Assembly: GCA_015680865.1 (NCBI GenBank)
Contig: JADAKE010000005.1
Location: forward strand, 60,657-124,656
Direction: 5' to 3'
Origin: Enterococcus lacertideformus
Lineage (GTDB): Bacteria; Bacillota; Bacilli; Lactobacillales; Enterococcaceae
Length of the DNA stretch: 64,000 bases
Shown here: positions 18,275 to 28,874 of the stretch, in pieces
Layout of the letters: each line of letters opens with the position of its first letter
Numbering within the stretch: position 1 is the stretch's first letter
Notes under the pieces: model-generated
Database searches by the model: none
The model's input: only the letters and a program-made list of their open reading frames with translations
What the model was told of the DNA's origin: nothing
Translations under genes and position numbers: made by a program

Positions 18275-19174
18275 TCATTGTTCAACTTCAAAATGCTCAT
18301 AATAAACTAGCTGTTTTTGTGTATCACGTTTCAAAAATTCTTTAGGCGTTATGCCGAACTCTCTCTTGAATGCTTTCAGAAAATGCGGATAAGAAGAAAA
18401 ACCACTTTTACTATATACAGCGCTAGAGCTACGGTACTCCCGCAACAAATGCTTGGCATAGATCAGCTTCTTCTTCATTACATATTGATGAAACGTAAAC
18501 CCAATGTACTTTTTGAATTCCCGTGTGATATGGTATTTACTGACAAAAAACTGCTTTTCCATTTCCTATAAAGAAAGCGGATGAGACAAATTTTTTGAGA
18601 TGTATTGTAACATTTGTTCCACACGCTCATTTGGAACTACAGAATTTTGTTCTTGCGCACTCTCTTCTTTTTGTACAACTTGATTGAGAAAAATCAAGTA
18701 TTCTACCAGAGCTTGTTCATATTTTATGTCTTCTCCGTAAATATTTTTATCAGGAGGCCGGTCGATAAATACTAATTTTTGCTTCAATACTTCCTGATCT
18801 ACTTGCAATACACGACTCCTCTTCTCTCCCATTGGTTGAAAACAAGCCGATAGATTAGACCATGGCGTGGAACGACTTTCCAGAAAAGAAGGGGTGATAA
18901 AGATATAGACACGCTCGAATACGTCTGAGGATTGGCGGACGATACGATGCAAATCATTGGAATGGATGAGTAGCACACTTCCTGCTTTGATCGTAAATTG
19001 TCGTCCGTTCAAATAAAAAGTCGCTTCGCCCTTTAATGTAGCATGGATTTCATAGAAATCATGATGATGATAGATCGTTTTATTTTGACTGACGACATTT
19101 TTGACATGATAGATTTCATACTGATCAGAAACCATCGTATTGACTTGTTCACCGCTGATTTTCTTTTGGAGCAT
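18275..19174 (-). pseudogene. AraC-family regulator interrupted by in-frame TAG
   Basis: From ATG 19174 (GGAGG eight bases upstream) the frame encodes an N-terminal cupin sensor (YHHHDFYEIHATLKGEATFY, KAGSVLLIHSNDLHRI) and reaches ISKNLSHPLSL followed by TAG at 18568-18566. The same frame continues EMEKQFFVSKYHITREFKKY and the second helix-turn-helix (GFSSYPHFLKAFKREFGITP). The stop sits in the first helix-turn-helix, where a glutamine (CAG) is usual (LSLQEME), so one C-to-T change explains it. The restored length is about 299 residues. It lies beside the TRAP/GH105 operon, in opposite orientation to the broken AraC gene, and may have regulated the transporter genes. Confidence 0.87.
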
Positions 19175-19337
19175 GTGCTGCACCTCCTTTGTTCACTTAT
19201 ACACAATTCGATTATACCACGTTTTTTGTAATCAAAAAGAGCTGCTTTTATATACTCTTATAAAAAAGAAAAGACGTGGCATCTTCTAGCCCCGCCCCCT
19301 CCATTCTAAACATTAGTTAATCAACGTATTCTTTACG

Positions 19338-20162
19338 TTATTCAAGAAGACTTGTTCCATAACGAACCCCATCATCTTTTGTTTCTTCAAGAACCACATA
19401 TAAATATGGACGATTCTTCTCAATAATCTTTTTAATTTTTGTGTACTCAATCACACCATCTCCCAAATTTACCGGCACGATTTTTTCCTGTTCGACACGA
19501 AAATCTTTCAAATGAACCGCACATATTTTTTCACCAAAACGCTCAAAAGCTTTTTCTACCAATTGGACTTGTTCTTGATAATTAGTACTTGTGATCAAAT
19601 TTGTCGGATCTAAAATGATTCCTAGATAGTCCGAATCTACTGCTTTAATCAGCTGTTCTACTCTTGCTAAAGAATACACCGGATGATTCAATCCTGGTTC
19701 TATTCCCACCATCATCTGGTATTTTTCTCCAGCTTTTACCAGGCGACGAATAACTGACACTACTTCAGCAAATGCTTCATCTGTGAAATTTTCTTCCGTA
19801 TATTGGATTTCTGGCAAGACACATCCAGTTTCTGAGGCAACCATCAATGCACCAAAAGAAGAAGCATAGCGAAGATACTGCTCGAACTTTGTCAACAACT
19901 CTTCTCGTATCGTTAAATCTGGGTGGATCATATTGATATAGCAACTTAAAATTCCTACGGTCATTTCCTGTTTTTCTAAAACACGTCTGACATAATTCCC
20001 CATCCCAGAATTAATCTCGTTTGCACCAGAAGGTATTTCAGGAAAAGAAAGACCTAAGGAAAGCTGTAGTGTATGGATTCCTTGTTCTTTTGTTTTTTCT
20101 GCAAGATCTTCTATCGTTTGAACTTGGGAAAGATCATGCCCTCTAACTGTAATATTCAGCAT
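19338..20162 (-). CDS. Sugar phosphate isomerase/epimerase family protein (AP-endonuclease-2-like TIM barrel)
   Basis: The 274-residue protein has the xylose-isomerase-like TIM barrel pattern: HTLQLSLGLSF near the start, SSFGALMVASETG, MMVGIEPGLNHP, LGIILDPTNLIT with a metal-binding aspartate, and AVHLKDFRVEQE with the conserved HLKD. Such proteins isomerise or epimerise sugars or act as dehydratases, and the exact substrate cannot be read from sequence. It is the last gene of the GH105-dctP-dctQ-dctM operon and starts two bases after dctM. It probably processes a sugar released from the imported uronide, for example before or beside KduI. Confidence 0.75.
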   Translation of the reverse strand: MLNITVRGHDLSQVQTIEDLAEKTKEQGIHTLQLSLGLSFPEIPSGANEINSGMGNYVRRVLEKQEMTVGILSCYINMIHPDLTIREELLTKFEQYLRYASSFGALMVASETGCVLPEIQYTEENFTDEAFAEVVSVIRRLVKAGEKYQMMVGIEPGLNHPVYSLARVEQLIKAVDSDYLGIILDPTNLITSTNYQEQVQLVEKAFERFGEKICAVHLKDFRVEQEKIVPVNLGDGVIEYTKIKKIIEKNRPYLYVVLEETKDDGVRYGTSLLE

Positions 20163-20164
20163 AA

Positions 20165-21469
20165 CTATTCTCCTAACTCAGCATATTGGGTAGCCACATG
20201 ACGATTTGTGGGAAATAGGTAATCAAAAACAAGACAAACTAGGATAATCCCATAAAACGGAAGAAGCGGTTTCAACATTGACTCTGCTTTTACGCCTCCT
20301 ACACTTGCACCGACATACAACCCTGTACCTACCGGCGGCGTAATTGAACCTACACACAGATTCATGATTGAAAACAATCCGTAATGTACAGGATCAACAC
20401 CTACACTTGTTACGACTGGCAAAAATATTGGCGTAAAAATCAAGATAGCAGGTGCTACATCCATGAACATACCCACAAGCAATAAAACAAGATTGACTAA
20501 TAACAGAATAATCAATTTGTTATCCGTTACGCCCATAATCAACGAGCTAATTGCCTGAGGAATACCGGTAAACGCCATGGCAAAAGACATCATGGAAGAA
20601 GTAGCTAATAAGAACATGATCGTCCCTGACATCGCTACTGATTGAAACAACATATTAGGTATATCTTTTAATTTTACTGTTTTATAGTAAAACATAGCAA
20701 TCAATAATGAGTAAATGACAGCTATCACTGAAGCTTCTACTGCTGTGAATATTCCCGTTAAGATACCACCGATAATAATGACAATCAATAGAAGGATAGG
20801 AATCTCCTCTTTTATTATTTTTCCAGCATGAGCCATCTGCCCTTTTTCGACAACAGGGTATTTATTTTTTTTAGCAATGATGAATGCTACTAGCATGATC
20901 CCCAACGCCCAAAAAGCGCCTACGAGGTAACCTCCCATAAACAAAGCAGAAATTGAAGCACCACCAGTAACGAGCGAATACATGATAAAAGCAGTACTTG
21001 GAGGAATGACCATTCCTGTCGGAGCCGACGCAATATTGACCGCTGTTGCAAATTTCCGATCATATCCTTCTTCTACTTGCTGAGGAATCAATACTCCGCC
21101 AATAGCGGTAGATGCAGCAATGGCTGAGCTAGAAATGGAACCAAATAAAGCATTCCCTAACACATTCGTATGAGCCAAAGCCCCCGGCACGCGTCCGACG
21201 AACAACATCGCAAAATCCACTAGTTTCTTAGCTATCCCTCCATTATTCATGATAATACCCGAAAGAACGAAAAAGGGAATAGCTATGAGTGAAAAACTGT
21301 TGATGCTTCCCACCATTTTTTGAGCTGAACTAAAGGCAGAAACATCAAACGGTATAACTAACAATAAAGTCATCATTGATGAAAACGCAATACTGATAGC
21401 AATCGGCATTCCTAATACAAGCAACACAACAAATACAAAAAACAACACTAATCCGGCTTCTATTGCCAT
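20165..21469 (-). CDS. TRAP transporter large permease (DctM family)
   Basis: The 434-residue protein is almost entirely hydrophobic, with about 12 membrane segments and typical DctM stretches: VLLVLGMPIAISIAFSS, SLIAIPFFVLSGIIMNNGGI, ASTAIGGVLIPQQVEEGY, IPPSTAFIMYSLVTGGAS and MNLCVGSITPPVGTGLYVG. With the small DctQ subunit it forms the Na+-driven transmembrane channel of a tripartite ATP-independent periplasmic-type importer. Genes for all three parts are adjacent. The neighbouring GH105 and kdu/rha genes point to uronate-containing disaccharides or hexuronates as cargo. Confidence 0.93.
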   Translation of the reverse strand: MAIEAGLVLFFVFVVLLVLGMPIAISIAFSSMMTLLLVIPFDVSAFSSAQKMVGSINSFSLIAIPFFVLSGIIMNNGGIAKKLVDFAMLFVGRVPGALAHTNVLGNALFGSISSSAIAASTAIGGVLIPQQVEEGYDRKFATAVNIASAPTGMVIPPSTAFIMYSLVTGGASISALFMGGYLVGAFWALGIMLVAFIIAKKNKYPVVEKGQMAHAGKIIKEEIPILLLIVIIIGGILTGIFTAVEASVIAVIYSLLIAMFYYKTVKLKDIPNMLFQSVAMSGTIMFLLATSSMMSFAMAFTGIPQAISSLIMGVTDNKLIILLLVNLVLLLVGMFMDVAPAILIFTPIFLPVVTSVGVDPVHYGLFSIMNLCVGSITPPVGTGLYVGASVGGVKAESMLKPLLPFYGIILVCLVFDYLFPTNRHVATQYAELGE

Positions 21470-21484
21470 TTTATTCCTCCATTT

Positions 21485-21967
21485 TTATATTTTTTCTTGA
21501 ATTGCTGGCTTTTTGCTTAATGTATCAATCAGGTTGAACATGCTATAGATAATGATGAGTACACCCGATACAGGTATGGACAGATAAACATATCCCATAG
21601 GAATACTTAAAGAAGGCGAAATCTGCCCTATTGTCAATGAGACGGAATTCCATCCACCATACACCATGATTATCGCAGCAAATACCAGAAATAAACTTTG
21701 AACAACAACTTCTAAAATTTTACTTTTTTTACCAGTTAATTTTTCACTTAAAACCGTTACGGCTAAATGTGCTTTTTGTCCCACGACATATGCGGAAGAC
21801 AGCATAGCAAACCAGACAAGTCCGAATCGAACAAGCTCTTCCGTGACCGTATTTGGATTGCCTAAAACTGTTCTAGAAAATACTTGCCATAAAACAACAG
21901 CTACCATCCCAACAAGCAAAATAGCTCCCAAGATCTCTAATACCTTGTTTAAAATCATTTTCATCAC
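21485..21967 (-). CDS. TRAP transporter small permease (DctQ family)
   Basis: A 160-residue protein with four predicted membrane segments. It carries the DctQ landmarks LWQVFSRTVLGNP (the R-x-x-x-N-P region) and TEELVRFGLVWFAMLSSAY, with conserved Glu-Glu-x-x-R-x. It is the small membrane partner of DctM. The gene lies two bases after dctP and 15 before dctM, in one operon. Confidence 0.9.
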   Translation of the reverse strand: MMKMILNKVLEILGAILLVGMVAVVLWQVFSRTVLGNPNTVTEELVRFGLVWFAMLSSAYVVGQKAHLAVTVLSEKLTGKKSKILEVVVQSLFLVFAAIIMVYGGWNSVSLTIGQISPSLSIPMGYVYLSIPVSGVLIIIYSMFNLIDTLSKKPAIQEKI

Positions 21968-21969
21968 AG

Positions 21970-22998
21970 CTACGCTCCTTGCTCTTGGATCTTTTGATAA
22001 AGGTCTTTATAGATAGGATAGTTTTTGAATATATCATGAAGCGGGGCAACTGCCTCTCGAAACGGTGTATTATCTACCTCATTGAATTTGACTCCATGTT
22101 CTTCTTTTGCTAAAGTTTTTTCTTCTTCAATTGTTTTAGCAAAAGCTTCAATTTCAAAAACCGTTGATTCTTTTGCTGCTTCTTCGATGGCTTTTTTCTG
22201 CTCATCAGTTAGTTGTTCTTTGATGGCATCATTCATGATGATGATATCTGGCACACGTGTATGCTCATCATAGGAATAGTATTTGGCCACACCGCCATGT
22301 CCAGCTGTATATAAGACAAATTCATTGTTTTCTGCTCCGTTGATCAAATTGGATTGAAGAGATGTGTACACTTCATCACTTCCCATGGGTACGGGCGAAC
22401 CGCCTAAAAGCTCTACCATTTTGATAGAGGTTTCGCTTTGCATCACACGGATCTTCTTTCCCTTCAAATCTTCCGGCTTATGGATCGGACCGTCTACCAT
22501 ATAAAAACTGCGCTGACCAGAATCATAATAGGTTAATCCGGTAAATCCTAAATTTTTGGTCGATTGGTAGATTGGCTCCATTATTTCTTTATTATCCATC
22601 ACCTTAAAGAAATGTTCTTCATCATTGAATAGATAAGGAACTGAAAAAATCGAATAATCTTTAGAGAAACTTTCCAACGCTGAGGCACTTACTTTTGTGA
22701 AATATACTGCTCCTGACTGTGTCAATTCGATCAGTTCACGTTCCCCACCCAGTTGTCCATCTGGGAAATACTGGATCTGTACGGAACCATCTGTTTTTTC
22801 TTTTACTAAACGCCCAAATTCATTCATTGCATCAATTGCTGGCTGGCTGTTGCTTGCATAAGCAAAGCGCAAAGTAACTGTCTCATTTACGTCTGCATCT
22901 GCGACAGTTGCTACACTAGAATTATTTCCGCAACCGCTTAGACCTAGTAAGCCTAAGCTAAGCGAACTTGCTAAAAACAGCAGTGATTTTTTTTTCAT
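21970..22998 (-). CDS. TRAP transporter substrate-binding lipoprotein (DctP family)
   Basis: The 342-residue protein starts MKKKSLLFLASSLSLGLLGL with the lipobox LSGC, so it is anchored as a lipoprotein rather than periplasmic. An AAAGGAAA site precedes this ATG; a longer in-frame start overlapping the previous gene was rejected. DctP features are LRFAYASNSQPAIDAMNEFG, YFPDGQLGGERELIELTQSG, PIHKPEDLKGKKIRVMQSET (with the carboxylate-binding arginine), MGSDEVYTSLQSNLINGAEN and DEQKKAIEEAAKES. It captures an acidic sugar outside the cell for the DctQM channel. The GH105 gene lies directly upstream. Confidence 0.93.
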   Translation of the reverse strand: MKKKSLLFLASSLSLGLLGLSGCGNNSSVATVADADVNETVTLRFAYASNSQPAIDAMNEFGRLVKEKTDGSVQIQYFPDGQLGGERELIELTQSGAVYFTKVSASALESFSKDYSIFSVPYLFNDEEHFFKVMDNKEIMEPIYQSTKNLGFTGLTYYDSGQRSFYMVDGPIHKPEDLKGKKIRVMQSETSIKMVELLGGSPVPMGSDEVYTSLQSNLINGAENNEFVLYTAGHGGVAKYYSYDEHTRVPDIIIMNDAIKEQLTDEQKKAIEEAAKESTVFEIEAFAKTIEEEKTLAKEEHGVKFNEVDNTPFREAVAPLHDIFKNYPIYKDLYQKIQEQGA

Positions 22999-23014
22999 AT
23001 AGGTTTCCTTTCTT

Positions 23015-24121
23015 TTAACAATAAGAGACAAGCAATTCTGTCAAACAAAGCACCGTTAACGACTGTCCATAAGGCATTGCTGTGATTCCGATATTCCGGT
23101 AAAAATCTAAACTATCCCTCATTCCTGTCCCGATTGAAACGTTTTGGACTTCTCCTTTTTCATCGATTTGCTCAAGCAGTCCTTGGATGGCACAATAAGC
23201 GACTTCTTTATATTCTTGTGGCAAATAACGTTTATGAATAGCTTTCAAAATACCATAAGCAAATCCTGCAGTCGCAGAAGATTCCAAATAAGAAGAAGGA
23301 TCATCTAACAACGTATGCCATAAACCGCTTTCAGATTGATGGTCTTTTAATGCACGCACTTGTGCTTCAAGTGTTTCGATCAATAATTTACGCAATGCAT
23401 CTTCTTTCGCTAATTCTAAGATTTCAATGATTTCTGGAATAGCGATCGTCAACCAGCAGTTCCCTCGAGCCCAAAATGCTTCAGCGTAGTTGTGATTTCC
23501 TTCAAAAGTCCAGCCATGATACCACAATCCCGTTCGTTTATCCATCAAGTATTTGATATGGATCATAAACTGGTAACGTGCTTCTTCTAAATATTCTGGG
23601 CGATTCAACAGTTTCCCGGTTTTTGCCAAAGGAAGCACTGTCATCATCAATGTATCATCCCACAACTGATTCTTATTTTCCGGTCCATATGTAGCATGCT
23701 GTAATCCGTCTTCATTTGTTCGAGGCATGTCATTCATAACCCATTCTGCCCATTGTTCTAAATAAGGCAAATAGCGTGAGTCTTTCGTATCTTCATATAA
23801 GTAAGCCATAGTCAACAGCGGTGCCATCGTATTGACGTTTTTTGGCGGAGCACCTTCTTGCATACGATCCTCAAACCATTCATTGACTACTTGATAAGCG
23901 TGAGGATTTTTTGTCATCTGATAATTTTTATAAATACCATATAGACCGACACCTTGTGGCCAATTCCACACTGTCCAGCTCTTGTCATCTACTTTCAATC
24001 CATCAAAGTCCAACAAAAATTCACCGTTATCGTCTTTGATAGTTGTCAGGTTTTCAACGAGCAGGTCAATTTTTTCTTTCACTAATTCTTTAGTTACAAA
24101 AATCTCTTCTTTAATAATCAT
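23015..24121 (-). CDS. GH105 unsaturated rhamnogalacturonyl hydrolase (YteR/YesR type)
   Basis: This 368-residue (alpha/alpha)6-barrel protein has family-105 landmarks: WTVWNWPQGVGLYGIYKNY, HATYGPENKNQLWDDTLMM (with the catalytic aspartate of the NQLWDDT motif), GWTFEGNHNYAEAFWARGN and ESSATAGFAYGILKAI. It has no signal peptide, so it acts in the cytosol on disaccharide imported by the TRAP system. It hydrates the 4,5-unsaturated uronic residue and releases L-rhamnose plus 5-keto-4-deoxyuronate. It is the first gene of the five-gene transporter operon and its two products match the kdu and rha branches encoded nearby. GH88 chondro-disaccharide hydrolase is an alternative, but the length and motifs favour GH105. 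Confidence 0.88.
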   Translation of the reverse strand: MIIKEEIFVTKELVKEKIDLLVENLTTIKDDNGEFLLDFDGLKVDDKSWTVWNWPQGVGLYGIYKNYQMTKNPHAYQVVNEWFEDRMQEGAPPKNVNTMAPLLTMAYLYEDTKDSRYLPYLEQWAEWVMNDMPRTNEDGLQHATYGPENKNQLWDDTLMMTVLPLAKTGKLLNRPEYLEEARYQFMIHIKYLMDKRTGLWYHGWTFEGNHNYAEAFWARGNCWLTIAIPEIIEILELAKEDALRKLLIETLEAQVRALKDHQSESGLWHTLLDDPSSYLESSATAGFAYGILKAIHKRYLPQEYKEVAYCAIQGLLEQIDEKGEVQNVSIGTGMRDSLDFYRNIGITAMPYGQSLTVLCLTELLVSYC

Positions 24122-24135
24122 CTTTACGCCATCTT

Positions 24136-24149
24136 TTTAAACGCTTTCA
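24136..24149 (-). promoter_or_regulatory. cre-like site before the GH105/TRAP operon
   Basis: Reverse strand TGAAAGCGTTTAAA matches the CcpA cre consensus TGAAAGCGTTTNCA-type in 12 or more positions. It lies about 15 bases before the GH105 start, where bound CcpA would block transcription. Confidence 0.6.
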
Positions 24150-24269
24150 TTTTATATCTTTAATATAGCAGTAATACCGTCCACTATAAATATCGCTTTT
24201 TGAACAAAAACTGTCTAAAATTGACCTAAATGTTAAATAACAAAAGTAACTTTCAGTTACTTGGAAATC

Positions 24270-24312
24270 AAAAAAAGAACTTGGAGAAACAACGTTTTCC
24301 AAGTTCTTTTTC
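24270..24312 (-). terminator. adhE terminator
   Basis: AAGAACTTGGA pairs with TCCAAGTTCTT around a 12-base loop, with a run of T on the reverse strand. It lies about 40 bases after the adhE stop. A second small hairpin (AAGTAACT/AGTTACTT, 24244-24262) follows. Confidence 0.85.
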
Positions 24313-24349
24313 ATCTATTTTCTTATCTTTTTTCTACGCTTTCTTTTGC

Positions 24350-26948
24350 TTATCCATTGTAAGCATCAATGATGATCTGTTTCAATTCAGAGATCAATGG
24401 CTCTTTCGGATTAGCTGTCGTACATTGGTCTTCATATGCCAATTCAGCCATACGGTCTACGGTTGTATCTAGTGTTTCTTGTGTGACTCCTTGAGCTTTT
24501 AGACTCATGTTGATACCGACTGATTTTCCTAATTCATAAACAGCCGTTGCTAAAGCTTCGACTAATTCCTCTGTTGTTTCGCCTTTCAGACCTAAGAATT
24601 TTGCAATATCTGCGTAATCTGTATCTGCACGGAAATAGTCATATTTAGGGAACATCGCATGTTTTTGTGGATCTTTTGCATTATAGCGGATAATATGCGG
24701 TAAAAGGATCGCATTTGTCCGGCCATGAGGTATCCCATATTCCCCCCCCGATTTTATGTGCGACTGAGTGACAAATACCTAAGAACGCGTTGGCAAAGGC
24801 CATTACTGCCATTGTAGAGGCATTATGCATTTTTTCACGTGATTCCATATCTGGTGTTTTCACTGATTTTTCTAAATAGTCAAAGACTAACTTGATTGCT
24901 TGTAGGCTCAATCCACGTGTATAATCTGAAGCCATAACTGAAACATAGGATTCGATTGCATGTGTTAACACATCCATCCCTGTATCTGCTGTAACAGAAG
25001 CTGGAACTGACATGACGAATTGAGGATCAACGATCGCTACATCTGGTGTTAATGCGTAGTCTGCTAACGGGTATTTTACATGAGTATCGCTATCTGTGAT
25101 AACGGCAAATGGCGTTACTTCAGAACCCGTTCCTGATGTTGTCGGGATACATACGAATTGTGTTTTTTCTGGTTTGTCAATCTTATATGTCCGTTTACGG
25201 ATATCTAAGAATTTTTGTTTTGCGCCAAAGAAGGATGTATCTGGATGCTCATAAAACATCCACATGCCTTTAGCCGCATCCATTGCAGAACCCCCACCTA
25301 AAGCGATCACTGTATCTGGTTTGAAATCAACCATCATTTTAGTACCCGCATAAACAGTATTTGTTGAAGGATTTGGTTCAACATCTGAGAAGACTTCGAT
25401 TTTCACATCGTTTTTACGACGTGCTAATACTTCTCGAACGGTATCACAATAACCAAACTGAACCATTCCTGGGTCACAAACGATCATGACACGTTCAACA
25501 TTTTCCATTTTTTCTAAATAAAGCAAAGAGTTCTTTTCAAAGAAGATTTTTGGTGGTAATTTGAACCATTGCATATTATTTCTCCGTTTCGCTACAGTTT
25601 TGACGTTGATTAAATTAACCGCACTCACATTTCGAGAAACTGAGTTCTTTCCATATGAACCACAACCAAGTTTCAGTGAAGGGATCATCTCATTGTAGAT
25701 ATTACCGATCCCCCCTTCAGCTGAAGGTGTATTCACTAAAATACGGCAGGCTTTCATACGTAACCCAAATTTCACATGCAGGTCTTCATTTTCTGAGTGG
25801 ATGACCGCTGTATGCCCCAATCCACCAAGGTTCAACATACCTTCACATAATTCAAAAGCATGCTCTGTGCTGTTTGCTTTCACCATCGCTAATACTGGAG
25901 AAAGTTTTTCCCGTGAAAGTGGATAGTCTGCGCCTACACCCTCTAATTCCGCCACTAACATTTTCGTTCCTTCTGGTACGTTAATTCCTGCTAATTTTGC
26001 AATATCCATTGCTGAATGCCCAACAATTGCTGGATTTACTGCATATTTACCTTCATTCATCACCGCATCTTCTAATTTTGCAAGCTCTGATGGTTTCACA
26101 AAATACACTTGGTGCGCTTGGAATTCAGCTTTCACTGAAGCATATACTTCTTTATCTACGATCACTGCTTGTTCAGACGCACAAATCATTCCATTATCAA
26201 AAGTTTTAGAAACGATTAAATCATTGACTGCACGTTTGATTTTTGCCGTTTTTTCAATATAAGCTGGCACATTACCTGGCCCTACACCTAATGCTGGTTT
26301 ACCTGTTGAATACGCAGATTTAACCATTCCTGCCCCTCCAGTCGCTAAGACGATCGCAATTCCTGGATGGTTCATCAACATGGATGTTGCTTCAATTGAT
26401 GGATACTCAATCCATTGAATGCAATTTTCTGGCGCACCTGCTGCAATCGCTGCATCTCGAACAACACGGGCTGCCTCAGCAGAAGATTTTTGCGCACTTG
26501 GATGGAAAGCAAAAACGATTGGATTTCTCGTTTTCAATGCGATCATTGATTTAAAAATTGTAGTTGAAGTTGGGTTAGTTGTAGGTGTTACCCCACAAAC
26601 AACACCAACAGGTTCAGCGATTTCAATTAATCCTTTTTGTACATCTTCATTGATCACACCTACAGTTTTATCATGTTTGATATTATTCCAAATATACTCA
26701 GATGCGTACATATTCTTGATTGCTTTGTCTTCATAAATACCGCGTCCAGTTTCTTCAACTGCCATTTTTGCCAAAGGCATATGTTGGTCTAATGCTGCCA
26801 TTGCCATTTCATGTACGATATGGTCTACTTTTTCTTGGTCAAAAGTTTCCATTTCTTTCAACGCAACATTTGCTTTTGTTGCTAGTTCATCAATCATTCC
26901 TTGAACATCCATTGTTTTTGTTTGTTCTTTCTCCATTACTTCAGCCAT
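24350..26948 (-). pseudogene. adhE: Bifunctional acetaldehyde-CoA/alcohol dehydrogenase, +1 frameshift near 3' end
   Basis: From ATG 26948 (AGGAGG upstream) the frame gives the CoA-dependent aldehyde dehydrogenase domain, with catalytic cysteine in TFDNGMICASEQ. A linker follows, then the iron-dependent alcohol dehydrogenase domain (ALGGGSAMDAAKGMW, TTSGTGSEVTPFAV, DVLTHAIESYVS, CHSVAHKIGG). At 24742-24749 the reverse strand has eight G. Seven would give KIGGEYGIPHGRTNAILLPH and run on into MFPKYDYFRADTDYADIAKF, ending at 24350 with a normal ~865-residue protein. AdhE reduces acetyl-CoA to ethanol and is central to mixed-acid fermentation. A single extra G in an 8-G run is a common sequencing error, so the gene may in fact be intact. 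Confidence 0.92.
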
Positions 26949-26998
26949 TGTATTCCTCCTAATGGGTCACGGTTATTTGTTAATTATTTCACATTATC

Positions 26999-27051
26999 AT
27001 CATACAACAAACTTTTTTAAAAGTAAATATTTTTTGTGATTTTTTTCACAG
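26999..27051 (-). promoter_or_regulatory. adhE promoter with Rex-like operator
   Basis: Reverse strand TTTACT (27027-27022) and TATGAT (27004-26999) have a 17-base spacer. Just upstream, TTGTGA-TTTTTT-TCACAG (27034-27051) matches the Rex operator TTGTGAnnnnnnTCACAA in all but the last base. Rex senses NADH/NAD+ and represses adhE in many Firmicutes. Regulation here is inferred from this site. Confidence 0.7.
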
Positions 27052-27175
27052 TTTTTTTGTTTTTCTTTAAAACCCCTTATAAATAAAGAATTTACCTATA
27101 AATAACATTTACTTTTTTTAAAACTGTTATACTTTTACAAATGATAAACAAACACTTTTTTCTAAAAATAAAAAA

Positions 27176-27233
27176 GAGTGTGAGACAAATATCTATAAAG
27201 GTCATGACCCTCATAAACGTTTGTCCCACACTC
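27176..27233 (-). repeat. Enterococcal gagtgtg(g/a)gacaaa hairpin repeat, likely terminator
   Basis: GAGTGTGAGACAAA and TTTGTCCCACACTC form a 14-base stem with one mismatch. The loop contains the perfect palindrome GGTCATGACC (27200-27209). It follows yajC on the reverse strand by 13 bases and has A/T tracts on both sides, so it can terminate in either direction. The same motif recurs at 48786 and, degenerate, near 56757. Confidence 0.75.
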
Positions 27234-27246
27234 TTAATATAGTTTT

Positions 27247-27645
27247 TTATTTGTTTTCTTTGCTATCTGTTGGTTCTTCTATAGTCTCTGTGACATCTTC
27301 TTTCACTTCGACTGTTTCAGCAACTTTTGGTTCTGGATTTTCTACAGTATTTACCGTTGTATCGTTTGTTACGATTGTTCCAGGTTTTACCGTTTTAATT
27401 GCTGCTCGATCGTACTCTAAGAAAATTCCTTCACAGTCTAAAACAACTGTACGCTTCTCATTGTCAATCTCTGAAACAACACCGTGCAATCCGCCGATTG
27501 TGACAACTTCATCACCTGGTTTCATGCTGTCTAGTAAATTTTGTCGTTCTTGCTGTTGTTTCTTTTGTGAACGTGACATGAAATACCACATTGCTAACAG
27601 CGCTACAAACATAACTAACATTGGTAATGATCCCATTTTTTTCAC
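27247..27645 (-). CDS. yajC: Preprotein translocase subunit YajC
   Basis: The 132-residue protein has a single N-terminal membrane helix (LPMLVMFVALLAMWYFMSR) followed by the conserved cytosolic part QRNLLDSMKPGDEVVTIGGL and GVVSEIDNEKRTVVL, then an acidic, low-complexity tail. YajC associates with SecDF at the Sec translocon. It is downstream of tgt, the common tgt-yajC arrangement. The Glu/Val/Thr-rich tail is longer than in the shortest family members but normal for enterococci. Confidence 0.93.
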   Translation of the reverse strand: MKKMGSLPMLVMFVALLAMWYFMSRSQKKQQQERQNLLDSMKPGDEVVTIGGLHGVVSEIDNEKRTVVLDCEGIFLEYDRAAIKTVKPGTIVTNDTTVNTVENPEPKVAETVEVKEDVTETIEEPTDSKENK

Positions 27646-27728
27646 CTCACTAACATGTATCTACAAACTCAACTTTAGCAGAAAATGTCCCTAGACACTA
27701 GTTTTTTACATAAATTTAGTTAAAAAGA

Positions 27729-28874
<1,146 letters not shown>

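Noticed and set aside
8586..19174. Stop-codon recoding or suppression as an explanation for the many in-frame stops
   Set aside because: TAA, TAG and TGA all occur as internal stops, normal genes in the window end with the same codons, and no suppressor-like RNA gene or recoding structure was seen. Decay is simpler.
24742..24749. Programmed ribosomal frameshift in adhE
   Set aside because: No typical slippery heptamer with a downstream pseudoknot or stem was seen, and family members are encoded in one frame. A base-count error or mutation is more likely.
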